A DNA stretch of 64,000 bases from Arthonia radiata (GCA_002989075.1 PSQN01000003.1:1422865-1486864), one strand, 5' to 3'. Shown: positions 43,212 to 54,632, counted from the first letter of the stretch. Notes: generated from the letters alone by a model not told the origin. Numbers and translations: made by a program.

Positions 43212-44049
43212 AAGATGGTGAAATAATTCTCTGTACATATTCTCAATCTTTAGTAATATCATAGCTAAAAGTGTCCTGTTGTTGCAGGTACAGGGGCGCT
43301 AAAGAATGCCCAGCGAGCGCAGTTGCACGTGCTGTATCTGAACTTCTCCTTTGAAGCCTCGGCAGTCTAGGCAATGAAGAGCACATGCTCTAATGGCATT
43401 GAATAAGCACAAAGATATCATGTAATTTGGGTGAGTAAGCTCGTCAATCGGCGCAGCGTATACGAGCGCCAAGGCTCTCTCTTGCGCGAGGCCGTCGCCT
43501 AATCCGTACTAGCCCCAGGTACACCCGCCGCGCCCTTTGCCTTGTTGGGCTTGGGGGCTCAGGTAAGAATAGGTGGCATCGGAAACAAAAGAATTGTCCA
43601 GCTTCACATTATTGACATTGTGATGTAAATCAACAATACTTCCATATTGCGAACGCCGCCTTCGACCATCAACCATTGATCGTCTAGCTCCCAGCTGCTC
43701 TGCGAAGGGTTGTAACTTCCCGACGCGGATTCTTCCAAGTACAGCACTCGCCCCGACCCTTGCGGCCCTCAAAGCCATCTGGCTTGGACACCTGTTGACT
43801 TTCCAACACTTTGCCTATTCTATCCGTCTTCGCCTTCTACGTGATTCACGCTCTGACATGTCCACCTGCGACACTTGATCCCATCACTAGACAGTCACTC
43901 CAGCTCTCGCAAGACGCCTTTGTCGACGAGAGATCACTTAATACTATCGACGCTTCTGCACCTTCTCTTGCTCTGACGCAAACCAACTTTGGGACTTGAT
44001 ATAATTAGAGAAACGCAACGTGCGGATTTGCTTACGACAAGGTCCTACA
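43212..44049. other. TPS1 promoter and leader; small upstream ORF
   Basis: Sequence before TPS1 is pyrimidine-rich (TTTGCCTATTCTATCCGTC) from about 43805, as in fungal leaders of strongly expressed genes. If transcription starts before 43850, the leader has a six-codon upstream ORF at 43858-43878 (MSTCDT). No gene otherwise. Short frames at 43509-43778 are not supported. Confidence 0.45.
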
Positions 44050-45714
44050 ATGGCTTCAGCAGACGCCGCACCGAGCGGACGCCTCATCGTTGTTGCAAAC
44101 CGTCTTCCTATCACCGTCAAGCGCAATGGCAACAATGCATTCGACCTGTCCATCTCCTCTGGCGGTCTCGTGTCCGGCCTTCAAGGCTTGACAAAGCTGA
44201 CCAAATTTGAGTGGTACGGATGGCCTGGCATATCTGTGCCAGACAACGAGGTCGACACACTGAAATCACAGCTGAAGTCCGAGTTCGACGCGGTACCGGT
44301 AATGCTCGATGAGAAGCTTGCAGACAAGCATTACAACGGCTTTTCAAGTATGTCAACCGTGAGCATCAGGTGATATATAAGTGTTAACTGACGTTCAGAC
44401 TCGATCCTTTGGCCGCTCTTCCATTATCATCCAGGCGAGATCACATTCGTTGAGGAGTACTGGCAAGCGTACGAGCAAGCCAACCGCCAGTTCGCGCGCA
44501 CCATCGCTCCCCATCTCAACGACGGCGACCTTGTCTGGGTACATGACTACCACCTAATGCTCCTACCGCAAATGCTGCGCGAAGAGATCGGCGACAGCAA
44601 ACGCAACGTCAAACTTGGCTTCTTCTTGCACACACCATTCCCCAGCAGCGAGATCTACCGCATACTGCCCGTGCGAAACCAAATCCTGGAAGGCATCCTG
44701 CACTGCGACCTCATCGGCTTCCACACCTACGACTACGCCCGCCACTTCCTCAGCTCCTGCTCCCGCATCCTCAACCTCCAAACCTCGCCCAACGGCGTAG
44801 ACTTCCACAACAAGTTCGTCTCCGTCGGCGCCTACCCCATCGGCATCGACCCCGACAAATTCTCCGAGGGCCTCCTCAAAGACAAAGTCCGCGACCGCAT
44901 CGCCTCCCTCCAACGCAAATTCCAAGGCGTCAAACTCATGGTCGGCGTCGACCGCCTCGACTACATCAAGGGCGTCCCCCAGAAGCTGCACGCCCTCGAA
45001 GTCTTCCTGACCGAACACCCCGAGTGGATCGGCAAGGTCGTCCTCGTGCAAGTCGCCGTCCCCTCCCGCCAGGACGTCGAGGAGTACCAGAACCTCCGCG
45101 CCGTCGTCAACGAGCTCGTCGGCCGCATCAACGGCAAGTTCGGCACCATCGAATTCATGCCTATCCACTTCATGCACAAGTCCGTCGCGTTCGACGAGCT
45201 CATCGCGCTGTACGCTGTCTCGGACGTGTGCCTCGTGTCCTCCACGCGCGACGGCATGAACCTCGTCTCGTTCGAGTACATCGCCTGCCAGAGCGAGCGC
45301 AAGGGCAACCTCGTGCTCTCCGAGTTCGCGGGCGCCGCACAAAGTTTGAATGGTTCCATCGTGATCAACCCCTGGAACACGGAGGAGTTCGCGGACGCGA
45401 TCCATGATGCCGTGACGATGGGCGAGGAGCAGCGCACGGTCAACTACCAGAAATTGGAGAAGTACGTGAAGAAGTATACGAGCGCGTGGTGGGGCGAGAC
45501 GTTCACGAGTGATTTGCGACGGATTAGCGAGCAGGCGGGAAGGAGGAGTGTGGATGGGTTGCCGACGCGCGTGAATGGGTATCCGAAGGCGGATTGGGAC
45601 GCGGAGGATGGGATTGATGGGACGAGTGAGATTATGGATCGGTTGGGGTTGGGGGAGGGGAAGGTGGATGGGATGGTGGATGGGGAGAGCCCGATGGAGA
45701 ATAGGGATGCGTGA
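44050..45714 (+). CDS. TPS1: Alpha,alpha-trehalose-phosphate synthase (UDP-forming)
   Basis: Two exons, 44050-44347 and 44399-45714 (51-nt intron with GTTAACTGACG branch region), give 537 aa. The enzyme joins UDP-glucose and glucose-6-phosphate to trehalose-6-phosphate in the cytosol, a GT20 reaction central to stress tolerance and control of glycolysis. Motifs: RLIVVANRLPITVKR at 12, SGGLVSGLQG, WYGWPG, WVHDYHLMLLPQML, HTPFPSSEIYRILP, DLIGFHTYDYARHF, VGVDRLDYIKGVPQKL, FMPIHFMHKSV, and CLVSSTRDGMNLVSFEYIACQ, which has the donor-binding Glu and Asp. No phosphatase domain is fused, so it is the TPS1 and not TPS2 type. The tail after about 490 is Gly/Asp-rich and variable. Codon use is strongly C-biased, typical of high expression. 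Confidence 0.95.
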
Positions 45715-45933
45715 GGGTGAGTGAGGTGCTGCATTGTTTGCGCGGCGTTATGGGTTTCATAGAACAATGATGTGGAAAGGCGTTGGCAGAGACTGCTCCT
45801 AGAATGATGATGAAGTGCTTCCTACTATGTGTGCTCTAGGCTGATGCCAATATAAAGCGCCCGTGATGGTGTTTGTCAAGAATCACGAGTATATACCCAC
45901 TCGATGCATCTGCCAGTCCTGCCTGGCTCGTTC

Positions 45934-46062
45934 GACGTGAAGCAAATGAAGTACAACGCCAACAAGACTGATGAAGCGGAGAGGCGTGGCCTCCTTCTGG
46001 ACCTCGCCAAGCCTCTCCGCTCCATCAGTCTTGTTGGCGTTGTACTTCATTTGTTTCACCTC
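45934..46062. repeat. Long inverted repeat, arms about 57 bp, 15-nt loop
   Basis: Left arm 45934-45990 and right arm 46006-46062 are reverse complements over about 57 bases with some four mismatches. The core of each arm is CAAATGAAGTACAACGCCAA. A transcript across it would form a strong hairpin. Both strands therefore read VKQMKYNANKTD at mirrored places. It lies 220 bp after TPS1. It could be a foldback/MITE remnant or a hairpin-RNA locus. Confidence 0.8.
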
Positions 46063-46885
46063 TTCCACTGCAGAAGACTCTTGCTGCAATGCGTGAGACT
46101 CTTGCTGAACTGCGTGAGACCGCGACCCGGGTGTCAAAGCCTCTCTCTCGGCAATGGTGGTCCCAGTCCCACTGATTCCGAGCCACTCCTATCGACAGCA
46201 ATGACAAGTGATGTGAGCACGAATCCTTCCAACAACTACACCACAGCTTTGTCACCGAGAATGAACTGCCACCAAGACCAGACATAAGCGATCTCCCCGC
46301 TGTATGATTTCTTGTGAGAAGGCCCAATATGTCACATACTGCCCTTCGGGTTACTCGTGAGGCCAGACGGGGTGCTGACGTTCTTGCGGTGTTCCGTGCG
46401 CTCGAGGCCTTTCCCGAATAGCCTTGACTCTCTGGTAGGTGATGTGTCTGGGCGGCTCTGCTGCACTCTGCTTGTCCGTCACTCGAGAATTTGACCATGT
46501 CGCTGCCATCGGGGCGCGAGAAGTATGAGCATCGGAGGATCCCTCTATCCACCGATGCGATGACTGCTACTTGGCCTTTCGCTCCCTCTTTTAAATTAGC
46601 ATCCAGTTTTCGAAACACCTTCTCGATGGCGAACTCTCGGCCTATGACAGCATTTCCGTCAGCGTTTTCTAGCGTAGGCTCTGGCGGCTTCTGGAGTATT
46701 CCGTCGCCAGGGAAGAGTATCCACTGGAACTCGCAAATTCCGATGTTTTGAATGGCGGTGCCCCGAAAGATCTTAGGCCGGGGTGGCACTTGTCCCTCGC
46801 CTTCACAGAACGTTGATAGAAAGAGATCTATCTCAATGGTCTTTGCTGAGACCGCACACACATATGTTCCCAAGTGTGTGCACAT
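46025..46885 (-). CDS. Doubtful hypothetical ORF
   Basis: A 286-aa frame with an ATG at 46885 (MCTHLGTYVCA). The first 140 residues look protein-like (KIFRGTAIQNIGICEFQWILFPG, then NAVIGREFAIEKVFRKLDANL and VAVIASVDRGILRC). The last 100 residues are Ser/Arg/Cys-rich, and the frame ends inside the right arm of the inverted repeat, so the true 3' end may be an unseen splice or a broken gene. I recognise no domain. It might be a partial or decaying gene or a chance frame. Confidence 0.35.
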   Translation of the reverse strand: MCTHLGTYVCAVSAKTIEIDLFLSTFCEGEGQVPPRPKIFRGTAIQNIGICEFQWILFPGDGILQKPPEPTLENADGNAVIGREFAIEKVFRKLDANLKEGAKGQVAVIASVDRGILRCSYFSRPDGSDMVKFSSDGQAECSRAAQTHHLPESQGYSGKASSARNTARTSAPRLASRVTRRAVCDILGLLTRNHTAGRSLMSGLGGSSFSVTKLWCSCWKDSCSHHLSLLSIGVARNQWDWDHHCRERGFDTRVAVSRSSARVSRIAARVFCSGRGETNEVQRQQD

Positions 46886-47220
46886 TTCCCCATGATCGTT
46901 TCAATCACGAGGGCGGGAACGAGTGATAAGAGCCTTCCGACGGATATCAAAGCGTACAGCTAGTACTACAGTAGCAGTCTCGCTCGCCGGTATGTACTTG
47001 AGGACCAGTGGATTGTAGACCGCGGTCAGACGGGTATAGAAAACCTCTTTAAATATAGGTCGGTCGATTTGATGACCAAGATATATTGACAAGCTGCGTC
47101 GCAGCTACAACCCCCATTCGCCCAGGCTTGTGGTCGGCCGGCTTCGTTTCAGCTAATGAGCGTCTGATTGGGTTGGCGTTGTAGACGGGTACATTCATAC
47201 CGTACCGTCGATATATTTGT
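46886..47220. other. Intergenic, no supported gene
   Basis: Nothing recognisable. The end grades into the AT/T-rich minisatellite. Confidence 0.4.
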
Positions 47221-47340
47221 ATATGTTTTTGTTGGTATTTTCACATGTGTTTTTGTTGGTATTTTCATATATGTTTTTGTTGGTGTTTCCATGTATGTTT
47301 TTGTTGGTATTTTGATATGTGTCTTTGTTGGTATATCTTA
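47221..47340 (-). repeat. 24-bp minisatellite, five units
   Basis: Five units of 24 bp stand head to tail, each with the core TATGTTTTTGTTGGTATTTT. Because 24 is a multiple of three, the minus strand reads an 8-residue periodic peptide (NTNKNIYE type) inside a 91-aa frame (47195-47470). The frame is probably a by-product of the repeat and not a gene, as it lacks any other domain. Confidence 0.85.
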
Positions 47341-48225
47341 GTTTTTTGCCGATATGTTGATGTATGTTCTTGACATAGCGTACTCTTGCGACTGGCGACA
47401 AGGTCAATATGTGGAACCGTATCACGGACGTGGATCGCGCGGAGGGTAAATTCGTTGACGGCGGCTGCAAACCACGCGGAAGGCCACATGACCCTCACGA
47501 ATTGACAGATGAAGGACAGACGATTCCCCAAGAGGAAAGACCCGGTAGCACCAGTGCGCGCAGTGAAGCGGACCGGCGAGTCAAATAATGTTGCGGAGTG
47601 TGGAGGTGGGAGTGCAAAATCGATGAAGTTGTACCAAAAGAGAGTCTCACATGCTGCCTAATATGGGTATTATCAAATTTCTACGTACAGATGTCTCAGC
47701 TTGGCCATCCACCATCATCTCGAACTGGCACTTTTTGCGCACAACAAGCGCTTGTGCGGGTACTCAACGGCTGCGAGTAGTAGCATTTCACTCGCATAAC
47801 CGAAGTGATCTTCTCAGGACCACTACTACAATGTTGAGAGACAGCCCATGCGAGACGACTCGAAGAGCGGCCACACCCTTCTTAATGGACTGAGCGGAAG
47901 ATGGCGACGAAAGCGTCGCTGATTTGGCTTTCTGTAATTTGCTGGAAGAGCTGGAAAGACGGTGCTTCTGAGCTGCTCAGTTTGGAGTAGACCTCCTGTT
48001 GTAGCCTCCCTCGCGTGCTGAAGAGTCCGGTACTCGTGCCAGCCGAGATGGTTAGTCCATCTATCGCATGACTGGGCGTCCGCGATGTCGAGCACAAAGG
48101 TCACTTTAAATACCTGTCTGTACAGCAATAACCATATCAAGGCCCTGATGTTGCTCAACTTCTTCCAGTTGCGGGCCTCACCATTCTGTGAGCGTGCTCT
48201 ACTGACGGTGATCTATTATCTCTGC
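47341..48225. other. 3' flank of SEC18, no supported gene
   Basis: A minus-strand frame at 47882-48097 ends with a tidy helical-looking stretch (FQLFQQITESQISDAFVAIF), but has no convincing upstream exon and no ATG with a good context. It could be the last exon of a small gene. Otherwise nothing is seen. Confidence 0.35.
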
Positions 48226-50619
48226 TCAAACGTCTCCCCTGACACTCATCGCACCCATCTTTTCCACAAAATGGCGGACCTGTTCCGCGCCTTCCTTGCT
48301 CTGCCTACAGGAGTAAACCGCGTCTAACACCTTCTTTATACCGACGCCTACTCGGTCGCCACTGCCTTCTTGCACCATACCTACTGCCTGCCGCCGCAGG
48401 TCGTCGCTGCCGTTGAATGCATTAGCCAGGCACAATACCTCGTACAGCTCTTGTAAGGAAGTCACGTTCGGCACTGCAATCTCATGGTTAAATGCGGAAA
48501 GCGCGTCCAGCTGGTCGATCACTGTCCTTCTGTTCGTGGTCACCAGTAACAGTAACCTGCGCCCTTTAGGCGGTTTCGCTCGCAATAGAGTTTTGATGGC
48601 ACTGAATACGGAATTGTAGAAGCGCGGGCCAATGGGGCTCCATTCGATGAGTTCCTCGAGGGAGTCAATAATCACGATCGCTGTGGAAGACTTGTACGCG
48701 TCCTGAAAGATCTTGCCCACAATGTCCTTCTTACCGGCCTCGCTGTAGTTGTATACATCTTTGGGACTCAAAAGCTTGACAAAGGGGAATTCGGAGTCGA
48801 GCGCAATCTTTGCTGCTAGCGCAGTCTTGCCTGAGCCGTCCGGGCCGTGTAACAAGACGGAGAGGACTGAGGTGTCTGGATCTGACCGTATCTGCTGGAC
48901 GTGTCGTGCGCCCTCCGACAATATCTGATCAACGTGCGGTGAGAAAGGCAGGATCCCTCCTTCAAGGCAGCGGTCGAGGTCTTCTTCGCTGACGCCGAAA
49001 GCTGAATGCACCTCGTTCAGCGCGTTCATGAAGTCACCTCTGTTGATCTTCAGATCCTCCACGTCCTCGGAGACGGACGCCATGGTGCCGACCTTGAGAT
49101 GGCGATTGAACGCGAAGGAGGATGCGGCACGTACCAGGCCGCTGATTTCGGCGCCCGAAAAGTTCTTCGTGAGCGAAGCAATCTCAGGAATGTTCACATC
49201 AGGGTCAATCACGTTGTTGTTTCGCATCTTCTCCGTGTGGATCTTGAGGATCTGCTGTCGGCCGGCCTCATCGGGTAATGAGATTTCGACGTGTAGCTCG
49301 AGGCGACCCGGGCGCAGAAGCGCGTCGTCAATCATGTCTTTACGATTCGTCATACCGATGAGGAGAACATTGTTGAGCTGGTCTACGCCGTCAAGCTTTG
49401 AAAGCAATTGATTGACCACGCTGTCGCCGACGCCTGTGCCGCCTGCAGCACCAGATCCACGTTGCTTGCATACTGCGTCCAGCTCGTCGAAGATAATTAT
49501 ATGTAACCCTGATTCGTCGCCCTTCTCTTTGTACTCTTTTTCGGCGTCTGCAAATAGCTTTCGAATGTTCTCTTCGGACTGCCCCACGAACTTGTTAAGA
49601 ACCTCCGGGCCATTGATAACTTTGGGTTCCCGTGCGTTGAGCATCTTGCCGATTTGGCGCGCTATCAACGTCTTGCCGGTACCTGGTGGGCCAAAGAGAA
49701 GGATACCCTTGACATGCTGAATGTTCATACGCTCAACGAGGCCAGGAGGAAAGATGCGCGAGGCAAATGCGCGGCGAAAGATGGTACTAAATTCTGTATC
49801 GAGGCCGCCAATGCCCATGTCTTCGAACTTGAAATTGGGCTGGACAATAGCGTTGGCCGCGGGCCGGCGCTTGGAGGCTTTGAGGTTGACTGGAATCGGA
49901 GACCGCTGATCACGCATAAAGTTCATTTTTGTGTTCTTGATAACAATGCCATGCGCTTGTGGGTCGGAGCGAACAGGCTGTTGTGAGGAGTTAGGCTTTT
50001 CTAACATAGTGAGAGAAGCGAGCTGGACGGTCTTGACGGTTAGCTTCAGAGGTAGCGACCGGAAGTCCATAAGAAACTGCTGGCCTGGTGTAAGGATTTG
50101 AGACTCGAAGGTGTTCGCAACGTGTTCCGCCAGCTCATCCTGATCAAAGGGCGCTTCTGTCGACTTTCGACCCGCAAAAGCGACTTCGAGATCCAGCGCA
50201 CCCAAATATGTATCACCGCCTGATGAGAAAGGATCGTACGGCTGTACGCGGACCTCATCTGTCAGAGCTATCTGGGCCCACGATCTTTGCGGATCGTTCA
50301 TGCCTATTTGACCTTGCGGGAATCCTGGGTAGGGCCGAGCGCTGAATACGAAGCGATCGTTGACTAGGAGGTAGCTGTCGCCATCACGCGACGGGGGTAT
50401 ATCAAGTGGGGAAACTGCGAGCAAATTGCGGAAAGTGTAGGTATTATCTGGAGACTTTGTGGGGCGCATTGTGATGGCGCGGGGCTGTCGAGGGGGAGGC
50501 GGTCTATAAGACAACTTGTCGTTGTGCTCTTGCGGCGGTGGAGGAGGAGGGCGGGTTTGCTGAGAATATCCTGACTGTTGCGGGGGCGGTCGATTGGGGG
50601 GAGGGTTGCGGTTGAACAT
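48226..50619 (-). CDS. SEC18: Vesicular-fusion protein SEC18 / NSF
   Basis: An intronless frame of 797 aa from the ATG of MFNRNPPPNR. Sec18/NSF is a hexameric AAA+ ATPase that takes SNARE complexes apart after membrane fusion, working with alpha-SNAP (Sec17). Residues 1-48 are a Pro/Gln-rich extension. The N domain (about 50-250) binds SNAP. D1 has Walker A GPPGTGKT at 310-317, Walker B IIIFDELDAV at 374-383 and the sensor/arginine region LLIGMTNRKDMIDDALLRPGR. D2 has Walker A GPDGSGKT at 592-599 and a weaker Walker B VIIIDSLEELIEW, as usual for the structural D2 ring. The gene starts only about 320 bp from the AT-rich fossil block, so its promoter lies at the euchromatin edge. Confidence 0.95.
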   Translation of the reverse strand: MFNRNPPPNRPPPQQSGYSQQTRPPPPPPQEHNDKLSYRPPPPRQPRAITMRPTKSPDNTYTFRNLLAVSPLDIPPSRDGDSYLLVNDRFVFSARPYPGFPQGQIGMNDPQRSWAQIALTDEVRVQPYDPFSSGGDTYLGALDLEVAFAGRKSTEAPFDQDELAEHVANTFESQILTPGQQFLMDFRSLPLKLTVKTVQLASLTMLEKPNSSQQPVRSDPQAHGIVIKNTKMNFMRDQRSPIPVNLKASKRRPAANAIVQPNFKFEDMGIGGLDTEFSTIFRRAFASRIFPPGLVERMNIQHVKGILLFGPPGTGKTLIARQIGKMLNAREPKVINGPEVLNKFVGQSEENIRKLFADAEKEYKEKGDESGLHIIIFDELDAVCKQRGSGAAGGTGVGDSVVNQLLSKLDGVDQLNNVLLIGMTNRKDMIDDALLRPGRLELHVEISLPDEAGRQQILKIHTEKMRNNNVIDPDVNIPEIASLTKNFSGAEISGLVRAASSFAFNRHLKVGTMASVSEDVEDLKINRGDFMNALNEVHSAFGVSEEDLDRCLEGGILPFSPHVDQILSEGARHVQQIRSDPDTSVLSVLLHGPDGSGKTALAAKIALDSEFPFVKLLSPKDVYNYSEAGKKDIVGKIFQDAYKSSTAIVIIDSLEELIEWSPIGPRFYNSVFSAIKTLLRAKPPKGRRLLLLVTTNRRTVIDQLDALSAFNHEIAVPNVTSLQELYEVLCLANAFNGSDDLRRQAVGMVQEGSGDRVGVGIKKVLDAVYSCRQSKEGAEQVRHFVEKMGAMSVRGDV

Positions 50620-50939
50620 AGTGTACAGAACTGGATATCAAGAAGGTGAAGGAGGATTTATGTAACAGTCGCGATGCCGCCTAGGCAGACATGAATGAAA
50701 GAAGAAGACATCAGTATGAAAGAAGAAGAGATCAGTATGACGGCGCGGACATTACGGAGCGAACAGTCAACATGAGATTGAGGGACAAAGACGCTAAGCG
50801 AAGCACTAAGCAGATATCCCATTCGAGCCAACCCATTCCAGAGCAGTCAGCACAGTCTATGTGTATGTAGAAGATATCGGGTGCATAAATTAGCGGCGCG
50901 CAAGCGGATTTCGCCTGCCAGTTCCGTAATTGGTCTATA
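50620..50939. promoter_or_regulatory. SEC18 promoter between gene and AT-rich block
   Basis: About 320 bp of normal base composition separate SEC18 from the AT-rich block. A near-perfect 20-21 bp direct duplication (AAGAAGAAGACATCAG / AAGAAGAAGAGATCAG) lies at 50696-50736. No gene. Confidence 0.5.
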
Positions 50940-53900
50940 TTAGCCTCGTACGCCGGAGGCGCTAAATTTTAAACAATTCTGCTTTAAATCATAATCTAAC
51001 TAGCGCATTCTGTGCGTCTCTTTGCGCTCTATCTATATGTCTTATTGTAACAAGATTTAGGCTAAAATTGGCTGCGCGGTAGTAGGTACAAGATAGAGGT
51101 ACATTAGCACGGACCTAGTATATACGCAGCCCAAAAATGTCTAGAGTTAAATTTACTTGTAGCGGCTTGAAAAGCATACGCGACGTCGGCAATAAGGGTT
51201 ACTACTACTATAGACGTTGTATATATAAAGTAGCATTATAAGCGTATAGGGCTTATTAAGATAAATTGCTATATACAATATACGTTAAAACTAGACTAGT
51301 GCGCAATAAGAGATAAGGCGACGAAGCTACAGATTATTATCTTATAAAATTATATTTTATATTATAAAATTTATTACTATCGCAATGCGACTCTAGTAGT
51401 CTAACAGTAAGTTTGTAGCTTTCGATCCTCTTCTATTAATAGAGAACTCTAGTTTAGTTTCTACTACTTATAAGATTAAAATAAGATAAGCTGTTAAGAG
51501 GCTCTAGGCTGGATATAGACTATCTAAAAAGAATTAATATAATAATAGTATAGTCATTATAATTGTCTTAATAAATCTTTTTTTAACTAGTATACTAACG
51601 TAATAAATAGACGATAGTAATAATTTTTTTAACTTAATACGGTCTAATGCGGCTTAGCAATAGAGATAGAAGACTAATAATATTAATAGACGGCGGCTAG
51701 TGCGGCGGCTAGTAATATAGCTAGTATAACGGTAATACGGCTATATAGCTATAGTAGATCTTATAGTAATAGTATAGTTAATTATTGTTTTATATTATAT
51801 ATATACGCTAGTTTAAATATAATTGGTAACAATAATACTTAAATAAAGAGCTATAAACGCCCGCCGCTTTAGTAGTACGGTAGATAGAGTATATATAATA
51901 ATCTAGCAAAGTGTTAGTATATTTAAACTAAGTTTTTTATTGTCTAATTTAGCTGTTTATAACAGCTACTATATTACTTCTAACTATCTTTAGAGACTTA
52001 CCTTTAAACCTTAAAATCTATGATAAAACTCTAAAGTAGATAGAGAGTAGATTCTATTCTCTATTAGTATCTAATTAGCTTTTAAAATTGATTAAGATAG
52101 TAGTAAGATATACCTTATAAATAGTTAAAAGGTAGTTTCAAGATAGACCGGTTAGAAGTCTTAATATCGAATATATCTAGAAACGTATCTATAGCCGCTA
52201 TATAGCGGTAATATAGCAATAATGCTAGTAAGGGTAGTAAGATATATACTTACTAGATTAATAAATAAATATAATAAGGTTGTTAACTATAGTATAGATA
52301 ATATAGAGAGCCTAAGTAGAACGTTAGTATAGTATTAGGAAGAATAGAGCGACCTTACTATTAACGTTAGTTAGTATAAGTAAGAGGGCTATATAGACTT
52401 AATAGTAGATTAGATAATTTTAAACTATAATTAGTACTTACAGAGTTTAGTAGACTATAGAATTAATATAAAAGTAATTTTAATACCTTTTTATTATAAG
52501 CTTATCTTTATAATTCTATCTACAATCTTAACGCCCTTATTATATATATATTCTAGAGATAAGACTGCTTTATAACCCCTTATCTAGCCGCCGTTTATCT
52601 ACCACCTTCTATACTTACTACTACTAGTCGATCGTCGTAACTAGCTTAGTAAGAAAGGTATTGCTATATAGCGTATTAAGCCTTCTTACCGCGTCTTTAA
52701 GAGAGATATTAAACTTTCTAGTAAGATAGTTAATCTCTTAAATAATCTTATAGCAGCTTATAAAGAATTACTTAACAATAGGATTATAATTACGCTATGT
52801 AGTACTCTAGCGCTTCTCTATTAACTTAGTTAAAGGCTATTCTAGTAGGCTCTTATTCTACTTACGCTATAGCTTTACTATAGTTAGAATACTATAGTCT
52901 ATTTAGAACTATAGTATCCTCTTTAGCTAGCGCTCTAGAGTACTGTCGGTATAGAGTATAATAGAGAAAAGCGTAGTAGATATAGAAGTAGGTTAATTAG
53001 TATAAAGCGATATAGAGGGAAAATTAATAGCAACGTTAATAAGCCTAGAAAGAGCTATAAGAGATATATACAATATCTAGTAAATAGTCAACGTTGTTAT
53101 TACTAGTATAGTAGACGCTAGTAGTACTTACTAAAGCTATACTACTATTACTCTAGCTAGATTATTAACCTTATTGTTTAGCTGCTATTAAAGTCTTGTA
53201 ACTTTAGTATAAAGCGTCGTAATCTGGTTGTTAAGCAACGTTAATACTATTTGTACTATAGTAGCGATATTTAGCTATACCTGCTATACTCTTATTAGAT
53301 AAGGGTTGCCGTTACTATACTTCTTATATATATTTTAAACCTTTTTAGTAAAGAAAGGCTACTTAGAGTACTAGAAGACTATATACTAGAAAATTAATGT
53401 ATCTAGATACTCTATTTACTAGAGAGCGGCATCTTAGAGAACAACGTAGTATAGTTACTAGAGAAGCCTAATAAAGCTAGTAAGTATATAGAAGATCTAA
53501 ACGGTACGGTTCTTTAAATTATAGTATATTATTACGTAACGTAGATAATCGACCTAGTTATTTAATATAAGCTAAATTATCTTCTATAGATAAAGCGGTA
53601 GTTTATATATATCTTTAGGCTACTATAGTCTATTAAGGTTGTTTAGACGGAAGCTAGTAAGGGCTCGTATAGCTATATATAGAAAATTATTTATATAAAC
53701 CTTTATTATTATATTACCTTGCTATTGGCTAGCTATATAGATCTTATTAAGCAAGATACTAAGGTTATAAGTAATTTAAGCGACGTTCTTACGCTATATA
53801 TTCTTACTAAACTCTATTAGACCGATACGCTAGAAATAGATAACTATCTAGTTATACAAGGTACTAATATCTATTTACGTATATAGATAACTATTATTAG

Positions 53901-54632
53901 ACTTAAGAACCTTTTTTTTAAATCAATTACTAAGGATACTAAGGTTAGAAAAGCTTTCTCTACCGAGATTCTAGCGCTATATAAAGTAGAAGCCGAGAGT
54001 ACTATATACGTAGATATAGTAATTACGCGCGTAAAAGGATATAGAGTACTTCTTATAGTTCTTTTTATTATCCTTACTATTAATAAGAAGAACAATAAGT
54101 AGAAAAACAATACTACTATTACTAAAGCGTTTATTCTAAATCTTAATTAAAAAGTAGTCTTTAAGCTTAAGAAAGGTACGTTTACTAGGCCAATTTAAGC
54201 TATAATAGCCTATTAAAAAGTTCTAAATAAACTAGAGATATTAGCCTATTAAATATACTAATACTTAATATTAATAGTAAGACTAAATAAACGTAAAATA
54301 CAAGTTTTCTTTTAAAATAAATAGTAGCGGTAATATAGCAAGGCGCGGTAAGGCTTCTTATAAAGAAATAAGAAAGAATTTTAATAATAGTAGCGAACAA
54401 TCGATAGTAAAAGCTTAGAGTCAATAGAAATAATTATAATGCAAACTTCTCTAAAAGTAAGTCTTAATATAAATATAGAAGTATACTTAAGATTAACTTA
54501 CTTTCTACTGTAATACGCTATTAGCGGTAGTAAGGGCTATAAAAGGCTTTTAAAGAAAAAAAATATATAAGAAGAGAGAGCGTAACATAGCGGATATAGG
54601 AATTATACTACTATTATTAGATAGTAAGGGGG
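50940..54632. mobile_element. AT-rich relic of a transposed element, family not recognised
   Basis: From about 50940 the sequence turns AT/TpA-rich and poor in CpA/TpG, the trace left by repeat-induced point mutation. No frame of length survives and I recognise no domain. The tract ends in a purine/G run (AGATAGTAAGGGGG) directly before the LTR-like repeat at 54633, which is how a polypurine tract sits before a 3' LTR. So this stretch may be the fossil internal part of a plus-strand LTR element whose right LTR is 54633-55115. It is broken many times over; age cannot be read from divergence in RIP-damaged DNA. Confidence 0.5.

Noticed and set aside
44563-45405. 280-aa minus-strand frame across TPS1
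   Set aside because: It is the antisense shadow of a strongly C-biased exon (Glu/Val/Asp-rich, no domain).
52889-52917. 10-bp inverted repeat (ATACTATAGT ... ACTATAGTAT)
   Set aside because: CTATAGT words are very frequent in this TpA-rich tract, so short palindromes are expected by chance.
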